From: JABDPF01 sp036351055
GTDB lineage: Bacteria; Pseudomonadota; Gammaproteobacteria; Xanthomonadales; SZUA-36
Assembly (NCBI GenBank): GCA_036351055.1
Contig: JAZBOH010000168.1
Span: forward strand, 1-17,493
Reading direction: 5' to 3'
DNA: 17,493 bases
Numbering within the stretch: position 1 is the stretch's first letter; every line of letters begins with the position of its first letter. The notes under the pieces were generated by a model that had not been told where the DNA came from, searched no databases, and was given only the letters and a program-made list of their open reading frames with translations. Below, piece after piece: positions 1 to 6,813 of this stretch. Made by a program: the position numbers and the translations under genes.

Positions 1-132
1 CAGTGCCACATCAACGGCGGTATCGAGTGGGATGAGCTGGGTTGGACTGCTGATCCGCTGAACGGTGGTGACCGTGTCAACGGTGGTGAGTCGGTCATGC
101 TCGACCGGCCCGCTCCGGCACGCATGGACTGA
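1..132 (+). CDS. C-terminal fragment of an unrecognised protein (5' end outside window)
   Basis: Reading frame 1 is open from the first base to a TGA at 130-132 and gives 43 residues that begin QCHINGGIEW and end PAPARMD. The fragment is rich in Gly, Asp and Asn and holds one Cys-His pair, which could suit an exported or metal-binding protein, but I recognise no family. A strong intrinsic terminator begins about 40 bases after the stop, which is what a real 3' gene end should look like and is the main support for the call. The gene converges on the NamZ-like gene. Function unknown. Confidence 0.6.
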   Translation, partial: QCHINGGIEWDELGWTADPLNGGDRVNGGESVMLDRPAPARMD

Positions 133-173
133 GTTCAACCAATCTGCTGACTCTGCTTACAAGGGGAGTCCAA

Positions 174-207
174 GCGGCCCGGGGGTAACAGCCCGGGCCG
201 TTTTTGT
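174..207 (+). terminator. Rho-independent terminator of the upstream partial gene
   Basis: A perfect 9-bp GC stem (CGGCCCGGG at 175-183, CCCGGGCCG at 192-200) encloses an 8-base loop and is followed directly by TTTTTGTT. It lies 42 bases after the stop at 132 and ends just before the stop of the convergent gene at 215. The T-tract is on the plus strand only, so it should act mainly on plus-strand transcription. Confidence 0.88.
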
Positions 208-214
208 TGCCTGG

Positions 215-1417
215 TCAATAAAGCAGAAGACCGCAACGGGATTCAATCCAGGACAGTTCATCTTCACGGGCCAGCTGTTCCAGGTCAGCAGGGGCGGCGG
301 CGTTGTCATCTACCCAGAGTCGAAGTTCCTCGCCGCCATTGATCAGGTCGATGGCCAGGCGGTCGTACTCGTACTCGTAGGGAAAATCACGCCACAAGTC
401 GTAACCAGGGTCGATTTGCCGCAGGGCTTTGAAGGCCAGGGCCATCAGCCGCCACGGCTGAAAGGCCGAATGGTCGTAACAGGAAGCGTCGACGTGGACC
501 TGTAAGCCGTTGCAAAGCTGGCCTTGGTGCTTGTGAAAGGTCGGTTCGAAACAACATTCGCGCAGGCGGCAGCCCCGCAGCCACCGGGGCGCGATCTGTT
601 TCATGGTGTCGAGCAGTTCACGGGCGTCGAGACCCGGCGCTCCAAAAAGTTCCAGGGGGTGGGTGGTGCCGCGTCCCTCGGACAGGTTTGTGCCTTCCAG
701 CATCACCGTGCCGGCATAACAACGTGCCATCCAGGGGTTGGCAGCGTTAGGGCTCGGGTTGACCCAGCTGCGTTTCTGTACCGGCCAGCCGTAACCCGGG
801 GCCGCTTCAGGCTGCCACCCGTCCATCGCCACGACCTCATAGTCCACGTCCAGTTTGAACACCCTGGTGAACCAGTGGCCCATTTCACCCAGGGTCAAAC
901 CGTGCCGCATGGGCATGGATCCGGCGCCGACAAAGCTCTCCCAACCGGTACGCAGGGCCAGTCCTTCGACGGGGCGGCCAGCGGGATTGGGCCGGTCCAG
1001 CACGATGACTTTTTTTTGCTGCTCCGCAGCGGCCTCGAGGAAATACTTCAGCGTGGTGATAAAGGTATAGATGCGGCAGCCGAGGTCCTGCAGGTCGACC
1101 AGCAACACGTCGAAATGGTCCAGCATCGCGGCGGTCGGGCGGCGCACTTCGCCGTACAGACTGAAGACCGGTATTCCATGCGCCGGGTCCAGGTAGTCTT
1201 CCGACTCGATCATATTGTCCTGCTTGTCGCCGCGCAGGCCGTGCTGCGGCCCGAAAGCAGCGCTTAGCCCGATGTCATCCAGCGCGGCCAGCGCGTCCAT
1301 GGTGTGCACCAGGTCATGGGTGACAGAAGCAGGGTGGGCCAACAGGGCCACGCGTTTGCCGCGCAGGGGTCGACGCAGCCGCGGCTCTTCCAGCAGGCGG
1401 TCAATTCCAAACTTCAT
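215..1417 (-). CDS. namZ: DUF1343 / NamZ-type exo-beta-N-acetylmuramidase (GH171) family protein
   Basis: A 400-residue protein matching the DUF1343 family, whose characterised member is Bacillus subtilis NamZ, an exo-glycosidase that releases N-acetylmuramic acid from peptidoglycan fragments. Visible family motifs in order: an AHPAS segment near residue 27, GPQHGLRG (56-63), DLQDLGCRIYTF (108-119), VLDRPNPAGRPVEG (139-152) and PMRHGLTLGE (169-178). The length is normal for the catalytic unit. No signal peptide is visible, so the protein probably acts in the cytoplasm, unlike secreted homologues, and suits cell-wall recycling. The ATG at 1417 has a strong GGAGG Shine-Dalgarno. It lies 35 bp after the octahaem cytochrome stop and may be the last gene of that operon, although no functional tie is evident. 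The family is firm; the exact substrate is inferred. Confidence 0.85.
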   Translation of the reverse strand: MKFGIDRLLEEPRLRRPLRGKRVALLAHPASVTHDLVHTMDALAALDDIGLSAAFGPQHGLRGDKQDNMIESEDYLDPAHGIPVFSLYGEVRRPTAAMLDHFDVLLVDLQDLGCRIYTFITTLKYFLEAAAEQQKKVIVLDRPNPAGRPVEGLALRTGWESFVGAGSMPMRHGLTLGEMGHWFTRVFKLDVDYEVVAMDGWQPEAAPGYGWPVQKRSWVNPSPNAANPWMARCYAGTVMLEGTNLSEGRGTTHPLELFGAPGLDARELLDTMKQIAPRWLRGCRLRECCFEPTFHKHQGQLCNGLQVHVDASCYDHSAFQPWRLMALAFKALRQIDPGYDLWRDFPYEYEYDRLAIDLINGGEELRLWVDDNAAAPADLEQLAREDELSWIESRCGLLLY

Positions 1418-1452
1418 CGTTCTGCCTCCAGGGTGAATGCCCCTTCTTCTAA

Positions 1453-3789
1453 TCAGTTGACCGGTGGCTGGCTCATCATCTGCTGGATGAAACGCATCAT
1501 CTGCATGCCGACCGGGTTTTCCGGGTAGTTGGCCACCATGGCTTCCACGAGGGGAACCGCGCGGTCAAACAGGCCACGCTTGACGTAGTGGTCAGCCAGT
1601 CCATACAGGAAATCAAGATTGCCGGGCTCCAGTTGCAAGGCCTGTGCCAGCTTCTCCTCGGCACGGATGATATCGCCCTGTTGCTGGTACAAGAGGCCAA
1701 GATTGTAGTGGATACGCGCGCGGCCGGGCAGGCCATTCGACGCTTGCGCCAGGTAATTCAGGCCATCATCGTAATTCTGCATTTCGACCAGTAAAAGACC
1801 AAGCGAGTAGGCCATTTCGTACATGTCCGGTTGTGCGTCCACCACCTCGCGCAGCAGTTGCTCCGCTCGCACGTTGTCACCCTTCTGGTTATACAGCAGG
1901 GCCAGATTCGCCTTGGCCGGGTAGAATTGTTCGTCAATGCGGATAGCTGCCTGGTACGCCTCGATCGCACGGTCCGGCTGCCCCAGGCTGTTGTAGAGGT
2001 TACCGAGGTTGTAGCGACCAAACGAAAAATCGGCCGAATAGCGCATGGCCTGTTCGTATTCGTCGAGGACCGTTTCGAAGCGTTCGGTTTGAGGAATATC
2101 GAGGTATTCTCTGAGTCCGCCGGCCAGGCGGCTGGCTGCCTCGATACGAACGCTCCTGACCGGATCGTGCAGCGCCTGGGCCAGGGTGCGCGCCAGGATC
2201 CTGTCGTCCGGGCTGTGAAAAGTGGAAACGGCAGTTCTTCGAATCAGCGGTTCTTCGTCCACCAGGGCAAATTCCATCGTCCTGGTTGACAATTCAGGCG
2301 GATAGTTGCCGGCCAGCAGAGAAATGGCCGTGGCCCTGACGTTGGCCGGGTAGAGGTCGTCCACGGCAAGGCCGGCCAGGTCGTCCGCGGCAGCGGGTTC
2401 CCCGCGCCTGCCACGGAACAGGATCTCGCCATAGTGGGAGACCTGCCCGGGACCGTACCATTCCTCTGCCTTTTCCTGTGACCACTGCGAGTCCTTGTCC
2501 TCGTGGCAGCGCAGGCAGGCATCAGGGGCGCCAATTTCCGCGGACAGCCGCGGGTCGGGCACGCGGAAGCTGTGATCCGGGCGGTAATCGTTGCCCATGT
2601 AATAACGCCCCGGCATATGGCATTGCTCGCACTGGGCGCCGGTACCGACTTCCCACAGGACCTCGCCCCCGGCGGACAGGATGGCTTCGCCTTCTTCCCC
2701 TTCCTGTTTATGAAAGTGGTGATCGGCGGTGTCGTACTGGGTTTCGCGGTGGCATTGCAGGCACAGGGCATTGCCTTCCAGTACCCGTTCAACGGAATGT
2801 ACGTCGTGACAATCACTGCACATCACGTCGCGCTGGAACATCTTGCTCTGGATGAAGGAACCGTAAACGTAGACCTCGTCCAGGATCTGGCCGTCGGCGA
2901 AATACAAACCTTCATCCAGCAGGCTGGGCAGAAAGGTATCGAGCAACTCGGTTTCGGTGTGGCCCAGGTCGGCCATGGAGGCGCGGCGCGAATGGCAGGG
3001 GGCGCATTGTTCGACCAGCTCCACGCTGCTCAGGCCGGATGTTTTCTGGGCCAGTTCGAAGTTTTCCGATACCGGCCGGGCCATGTCCGGCATTTCGGCC
3101 CACTTGACGTGATTCGAACCGGGTCCGTGGCAGGCTTCGCAGCCCACGTCGATGTCCGACCAGGTGGTGTTGTAACTGTCGCTTTCCGGGTCGTAGTTTT
3201 TTTCCAGGTTGGTCGAGTGACACTGGGCGCACATGCCGTTCCAGTTTTGCGCGGCGTTGGTCCAGTAGAGCCAGTCATCCGGGTCGACGTCGTCCAGCGG
3301 CGGCACCCGGAACCACCTGCCCTCTTCGGTATCCCAGGCGATGGGCAGGGTTTGCAGGCGGCCGCCGGGGAAGGGCACCAGGTATTGCTGGAGCGGTGTC
3401 CAGCCAAAGGTATGGGTGATTTCGAACTCGCCCATCTCGCCGCCAGGGCCATTGGTGTGGACGTAGAAACGCCCGTCTTTCCTGTAAAAGCGGGAGGTCA
3501 CGCCGTGCAGCGTGAACTCGCTGTCGTTGAAATCGCCACGCACCGACTGATCGTTGGCCACGTCCATGGCCAGGTCGTGGTGCGAACCTTCCCAGCTGTC
3601 GAATTCGGGCAGGTGGCAGTCCTTGCAGCTCGTGCTGCCAACGAACTGGGGTTTTTCGGCCTGCACCGTGTCTTCAGCGGAATCGGCGGTTCCGGCGAGG
3701 TAGTACACGGGCAGCGCGATGACGATAAATGCCGCTGCGGCGAAGCCCAGCCATTCCCATTTCGGTGTTTTGCTGCTGAGTTCGCTCAT
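1453..3789 (-). CDS. Membrane-anchored octahaem cytochrome c with HEAT-like and TPR repeats
   Basis: A 778-residue protein with one N-terminal membrane helix (about 13-31) and no lipobox, so the bulk should be periplasmic. Eight CxxCH haem-binding motifs start at residues 55, 187, 217, 262, 324, 343, 387 and 425 (CKDCH, CAQCH, CEACH, CAPCH, CSDCH, CLQCH, CEQCH, CLRCH). Residues about 470-560 look like short HEAT-type helical repeats (RRTAVSTF, RSVRIEAASRLAGG). From about 600 to the end there are four or five TPR units (FGRYNLGNLYNSLGQPDRAI, then AKANLALLYNQKGDNVRAEQ, then IHYNLGLLYQQQGDIIRAEE). Its ATG overlaps the Rieske stop (ATGA), so the two are translationally coupled. With cytochrome b and Rieske upstream and no cytochrome c1 gene, it is probably the electron-accepting subunit of the complex. 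The TPR part may dock a partner protein. The partner and the haem potentials are unknown. Confidence 0.9.
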   Translation of the reverse strand: MSELSSKTPKWEWLGFAAAAFIVIALPVYYLAGTADSAEDTVQAEKPQFVGSTSCKDCHLPEFDSWEGSHHDLAMDVANDQSVRGDFNDSEFTLHGVTSRFYRKDGRFYVHTNGPGGEMGEFEITHTFGWTPLQQYLVPFPGGRLQTLPIAWDTEEGRWFRVPPLDDVDPDDWLYWTNAAQNWNGMCAQCHSTNLEKNYDPESDSYNTTWSDIDVGCEACHGPGSNHVKWAEMPDMARPVSENFELAQKTSGLSSVELVEQCAPCHSRRASMADLGHTETELLDTFLPSLLDEGLYFADGQILDEVYVYGSFIQSKMFQRDVMCSDCHDVHSVERVLEGNALCLQCHRETQYDTADHHFHKQEGEEGEAILSAGGEVLWEVGTGAQCEQCHMPGRYYMGNDYRPDHSFRVPDPRLSAEIGAPDACLRCHEDKDSQWSQEKAEEWYGPGQVSHYGEILFRGRRGEPAAADDLAGLAVDDLYPANVRATAISLLAGNYPPELSTRTMEFALVDEEPLIRRTAVSTFHSPDDRILARTLAQALHDPVRSVRIEAASRLAGGLREYLDIPQTERFETVLDEYEQAMRYSADFSFGRYNLGNLYNSLGQPDRAIEAYQAAIRIDEQFYPAKANLALLYNQKGDNVRAEQLLREVVDAQPDMYEMAYSLGLLLVEMQNYDDGLNYLAQASNGLPGRARIHYNLGLLYQQQGDIIRAEEKLAQALQLEPGNLDFLYGLADHYVKRGLFDRAVPLVEAMVANYPENPVGMQMMRFIQQMMSQPPVN

Positions 3790-4283
3790 GCCTGCTTCGG
3801 GTATGCCGCCTGGTTGGGTTCAAAGGACGTTCGCTTGATGCGTTTGCCGGTGTCCACATTGACCAGGTTGTTCTCTATGCGGACCTCAAACAGATCAAGG
3901 GCCCTGGGCGCAGGCGGATCGACCACATCGCCGTTGATATCAAATACTGACGAGTGGCAGGGGCAGACAAACCGGTTTTCATCCGAAACCCAGGGCACGG
4001 TGCAACCCAGGTGGGTGCAGGTGCGTGAAAGGGCCAGGAAACCCCCGTTGTCGAGCCGGGCAAGGTAAAACTTGCCACGCACAAAAGCCGTGACCGAGCC
4101 ACGCTCGAAGTTGTCGACCGCGCCCGCCAGGACCACGGTTTCCTGTTCCTGCGGAGCGGAACGTGGTTTGCGGGGTTTGAAAAACGCGACAAGCAGCACG
4201 ATGAACTCAGCGAACGCAACAACGCCCAGCCCCATCCAGAGCTTGTTGAGGAACGACCGCCGGGAGATTTTTTCCTGTTCCAT
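3786..4283 (-). CDS. Rieske 2Fe-2S protein of a cytochrome bc-type complex
   Basis: A 165-residue protein with an N-terminal segment SRRSFLNKLW (7-16), which resembles a Tat signal-anchor, then a membrane helix (about 17-35) and a Rieske domain. The cluster motifs are C89-T-H91-L-G-C94 and C107-P-C109-H110. C89, H91, C107 and H110 would bind the 2Fe-2S cluster, and C94 and C109 would form the usual disulfide. It should take the first electron from quinol at the Qo site of cytochrome b and pass it to the downstream octahaem cytochrome. I chose the ATG at 4283 because it has an AGGA five bases upstream and starts two bases after the cytochrome b stop. A GTG five codons earlier (4298) would overlap cytochrome b. 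The stop overlaps the cytochrome c start. Confidence 0.93.
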   Translation of the reverse strand: MEQEKISRRSFLNKLWMGLGVVAFAEFIVLLVAFFKPRKPRSAPQEQETVVLAGAVDNFERGSVTAFVRGKFYLARLDNGGFLALSRTCTHLGCTVPWVSDENRFVCPCHSSVFDINGDVVDPPAPRALDLFEVRIENNLVNVDTGKRIKRTSFEPNQAAYPKQA

Positions 4284-4285
4284 TA

Positions 4286-5635
4286 TTATCCTGCCCACAT
4301 CAGTTGCATGCCGGCTCCGCGGAACCAGATACCAATCACCGTCAGGGTGATGAAGGAAACCATCACCAGGGTAAACACGGCTTGCACCGCCTCGTTTTTA
4401 CTGGCTGCAAGCCTCCTCCTGGCCAGGGCGTAGACACCGGTGCCAATCGCCAGCATGGCAAGAAACGGCAGCAGCCCGTTCCGGACCAGGTTGGGCGGCG
4501 AGGGGGTGTTGACGGACAGGACCAGGTCGTCCAACAGCACCAGGCCAACGGTCAGCGCGATGGCCACAACGGCGGCCAGAAAGGCCAGTTTGCGGCCCTT
4601 CCTGGAGCAGAACCACACGCCCCGGGTATCGGCGTCATAACTTATATACGGGAGGTACAAAAGTCCCGCGGTCAGGGTTGCCGGGATGATCAGTGCGGCA
4701 AACAGCGGGTGGAAATGCATCAGGATTTCCTGGATACCCATGAAGTACCAGGGCGCCTTGGTCGGGTTCGGGCTCATGCCGGGATTGGCCTGTTCGGCCA
4801 GTGGCGCATTGAAAACCATGGATACGGCCAGGATGGCGGCCAGGACCACGAAGGTCATCGCAATTTCACGCGAGACCAGGTGCGGCACGGTATTGACCAT
4901 GGGCAATGGTAAAGGCAGTTCTTCGTCCGGTGCTCTTTGAATGACGATGCCATTGGCCTTGCGTATGCGCCAGAAATGGAAGGGCAGGGCAAACAGCAGC
5001 ATGACCGGCAGGACCGCGGTGTGGATCGCGTAGAAATTCATCAGCGTGGCAGGTCCCGGTTCCGGCCCGCCAAGTATCCAGCTCTTGATGGTCGTTCCGA
5101 TCCAGGGCACGTAATCCAGCAACGAGGTGCTGATGGTGATTGCCCAGTACGAGATCTGGTCCCAGGGCAGCAGGTAACCGGTAAAGTTGGACAGCACGAT
5201 GACTGTAAACAGGCCCAGGCCTATGATCCAGTTGAACTGGCGTGGGGCATGGAAAGCGCTGGTATAAAACACGCGCAGGAGATGCAAAAACGCCGTCATC
5301 AACAGGGCGTAACCACTCCAGCGATGCATGTTCCGCAGCAACTGCCCGAACGGGACGTCCCTGCCGAGGTGCACAATGGAGTCGTAGGCATAAACCGGGG
5401 TGGGTTCGTACACGAACTTCAGCAGGAAACCGCTCGCCATCAGTAAAACGAGCAACACGGTGGATGCCAGACCCAGTGCCCAGGTCAGGGTAAAGCTGAG
5501 CGCGCGCTCCGGCACGGCGGTCGGCCGGAAGTGCAGTAGGAAGTTTTTGAGGTACTTCCGCGGGTCGTCGGGATCGTTGCCAGCGTACGGGCTACCGGAA
5601 CGGATGGAAGACCGGACGCTCTGAAAGATTTTCAA
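4286..5635 (-). CDS. Cytochrome b subunit of a quinol:cytochrome c oxidoreductase (b6-like, N and C domains fused)
   Basis: A 449-residue membrane protein. Haem-ligand histidines are H104 and H118 in helix B, and H205 and H220 in helix D. The 14-residue gap in helix D is the b6f-type spacing, against 13 in mitochondrial-type bc1. The Qo-site motif reads APWY (294-297) rather than PEWY, so the usual glutamate is a proline. The N-terminal four-helix unit and the C-terminal part are fused, with extra helices near 352-372, 385-405 and 418-438. The start at 5635 is a TTG with only a weak GGA upstream. No ATG lies in frame before residue 66, which is inside the first membrane helix, so a rare start is likely. 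It begins 35 bp after the GntR-family regulator stop. Family assignment is firm; quinone type is unknown. Confidence 0.9.
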   Translation of the reverse strand: MKIFQSVRSSIRSGSPYAGNDPDDPRKYLKNFLLHFRPTAVPERALSFTLTWALGLASTVLLVLLMASGFLLKFVYEPTPVYAYDSIVHLGRDVPFGQLLRNMHRWSGYALLMTAFLHLLRVFYTSAFHAPRQFNWIIGLGLFTVIVLSNFTGYLLPWDQISYWAITISTSLLDYVPWIGTTIKSWILGGPEPGPATLMNFYAIHTAVLPVMLLFALPFHFWRIRKANGIVIQRAPDEELPLPLPMVNTVPHLVSREIAMTFVVLAAILAVSMVFNAPLAEQANPGMSPNPTKAPWYFMGIQEILMHFHPLFAALIIPATLTAGLLYLPYISYDADTRGVWFCSRKGRKLAFLAAVVAIALTVGLVLLDDLVLSVNTPSPPNLVRNGLLPFLAMLAIGTGVYALARRRLAASKNEAVQAVFTLVMVSFITLTVIGIWFRGAGMQLMWAG

Positions 5636-5670
5636 GTTTTGGTATCCGGTGCGCCTTGGGAGCGCCCATT

Positions 5671-6429
5671 CTACTGGTTCGAGACGAGGTGATCGAGAGA
5701 AAATCGCCTGCGTACTTCCTCCGACTGTTTGCGAATTTCCTCGAGTTTCTCAGCCTCACTCGTGGTGATCAGCTTATTGAGAATGCGCGCAAAGTGCTCG
5801 TGCATGGAGGCCCGCGCCGCCCGGGCATCCCGGCGTACCAGGGCCTCGTATATTTCACGGTGTTCCTCGACCCGCTTCGCACCATCCTGCTCGCAGATGG
5901 ATTTGTAGGCCTGGAAAACCTGTGGCGCGTTATTGCGGACATGCCACATCTGGTCGGTCATCATCACGATCATCCTGTTGCGCGTGGCCTGCGAAATCAG
6001 GTGGTGAAACTTCTTGTCCGCGTCGCCCGAGGCCAGGTCGCCCTCGTCGTTTTCTTGCGCCATGTCCACCAGCGACCGTTCCAGCTCCGCGAGTTCCTCG
6101 GGCGTAATCATATTGGCGGCCAGGGCCACGGCCTCGCCTTCGATCAGGGCCCGGGCCTCGGTCAGTTCGAAGGGGCTGATGTGCTGGTATGCGTTGTTGT
6201 TCAGCGAATGGTGTTCCAGGACGTAGACGCCAGAACCGGTCTTGACCTGTACCCGTTCGAGTGCTTCCAGGGCGATGATGGCTTCGCGGATCGTGGGGCG
6301 GCTGACGTTGAAACGCTCAGCCAGTTCCCGCTCCGGGGGCAGGCGGCCGCCTGCCGGAAACTCACCGGAGTCGATCAGCTTGAGCATTTTGTTCAGTACG
6401 GTTTTGTACAACCTTTTTTCGCCAACCAT
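5671..6429 (-). CDS. GntR-family (FadR/FCD subfamily) transcriptional regulator, probable alginate/uronate-responsive repressor
   Basis: A 252-residue regulator. The N-terminal winged helix (about 1-72) contains LPPERELAERFNVSRPTIREA (30-50), the classic GntR recognition region, and a wing GSGVYV. The C-terminal all-helical FCD effector domain (about 88-235) carries candidate metal ligands D138, H142, H190 and H212, as in FCD proteins that bind sugar acids. I chose the ATG at 6429 because it is preceded by AAGGGG seven bases away; a TTG twelve codons upstream (6465) is an alternative. It is divergent from the alginate locus, and the shared intergenic region holds repeated ATTGGT words, so it most likely represses the receptor-lyase genes until a uronate or KDG-type inducer binds. 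The effector is inferred. It could also read through into the cytochrome b operon. Confidence 0.9.
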   Translation of the reverse strand: MVGEKRLYKTVLNKMLKLIDSGEFPAGGRLPPERELAERFNVSRPTIREAIIALEALERVQVKTGSGVYVLEHHSLNNNAYQHISPFELTEARALIEGEAVALAANMITPEELAELERSLVDMAQENDEGDLASGDADKKFHHLISQATRNRMIVMMTDQMWHVRNNAPQVFQAYKSICEQDGAKRVEEHREIYEALVRRDARAARASMHEHFARILNKLITTSEAEKLEEIRKQSEEVRRRFSLDHLVSNQ

Positions 6430-6623
6430 GGGAAAACCCCTTGTTTTGATATTCAGACTTTTCAAGCCATGTTACCACACATTTTTTATTGGTCATAATA
6501 TATTTAAACCATGTGAAATTTAAATCTATAGCCATGAAATACCTATAAAAACTGCTGTATTGTTTGAGGTGGCATTCAGTTCAAGCAGTGCGGCCTGGCG
6601 GTTCTGCAGCGTTTGAACAAAAA

Positions 6624-6635
6624 TTGGTCAACCAA
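6624..6635. promoter_or_regulatory. Candidate operator 1, TTGGTCAACCAA
   Basis: A perfect palindrome of 5-base arms (TTGGT/ACCAA) around two central bases. It is similar in form to known UxuR/ExuR sites of the GntR family. It lies about 40 bp upstream of the candidate -35 box of the receptor gene. Binding by the divergent regulator is inferred. Confidence 0.55.
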
Positions 6636-6658
6636 AAATACGGTAAATGATTTATAAA

Positions 6659-6671
6659 TTGGTTGTACTAA
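6659..6671. promoter_or_regulatory. Candidate operator 2, TTGGTTGTACTAA
   Basis: An imperfect palindrome, TTGGT-TGT-ACTAA, that fits the FadR-subfamily pattern TNGTNNNACNA. It sits between the other two sites, so the three together cover about 60 bp. The spacing differs by one base from its neighbours, which makes it the weakest of the three. Confidence 0.35.
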
Positions 6672-6683
6672 AAGGTTGACCAA
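6672..6683. promoter_or_regulatory. Candidate operator 3, AAGGTTGACCAA, overlapping the -35 box
   Basis: Near-palindrome with core GGTTGACC. It contains the candidate -35 hexamer TTGACC (6676-6681), so a bound repressor would block RNA polymerase directly. It forms the right arm of an 11-bp inverted repeat with operator 1. Confidence 0.5.
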
Positions 6684-6705
6684 TATTGAAGCTATTGGTT
6701 ATTAT
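6676..6705 (+). promoter_or_regulatory. Candidate sigma-70 promoter of the TonB receptor/alginate genes
   Basis: TTGACC (6676-6681) and TATTAT (6700-6705) with an 18-bp spacer. Transcription would begin near 6712 and leave a leader of about 100 bases before the ATG at 6814. Confidence 0.5.
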
Positions 6706-6813
6706 AACTTTCGTCCAAAGCCCGGTTGACGGGCAGGCGCACAATAAAAGCAAGAGCTACAGCAACGCCAGGACCCGAAACCCATTCATTGCACATATTA
6801 AACAGGTGAACAA

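Larger units (their letters stand above)
6430..6813. promoter_or_regulatory. Divergent control region between the GntR-family regulator and the TonB receptor
   Basis: 384 bp with no credible gene and clearly more AT-rich than its surroundings. It contains ATTGGT on the plus strand at 6488, 6623, 6658 and 6694, and ACCAAT at 6679-6684. An 11-bp inverted repeat pairs ATTGGTCAACC (6623-6633) with GGTTGACCAAT (6674-6684). The eight bases ATTGGTCA also occur at 6488-6495, on the regulator side, which suggests autoregulation. The words resemble half-sites of FadR/UxuR-type operators such as TTGGTATACCAA. Confidence 0.7.

Noticed and set aside
524..1267. Plus-strand frame of 247 codons opposite the NamZ-like gene
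   Set aside because: The minus strand carries clear DUF1343 motifs throughout; this frame shows none.
2503..4068. Long plus-strand open frame of 521 codons opposite the cytochrome and Rieske genes
   Set aside because: It lies antisense to eight clear haem motifs and the Rieske motifs. The product shows no family features; it is a shadow of high-GC coding sequence.
5648..5667. Possible hairpin between the regulator and cytochrome b (GGTGCGC/GCGCCC)
   Set aside because: Only six pairs with a bulged base and no T-tract on the transcribed strand; too weak for a terminator.
5601..5669. ATG at 5669, one base after the regulator stop, as a start for cytochrome b
   Set aside because: It is out of frame with cytochrome b and meets a stop after about 22 codons. 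The TTG at 5635 is the first start codon in the right frame.
6726..6745. TTGACG plus ACAATA as a second receptor promoter
   Set aside because: The boxes are only about 8 to 10 bp apart, too close for a sigma-70 promoter.
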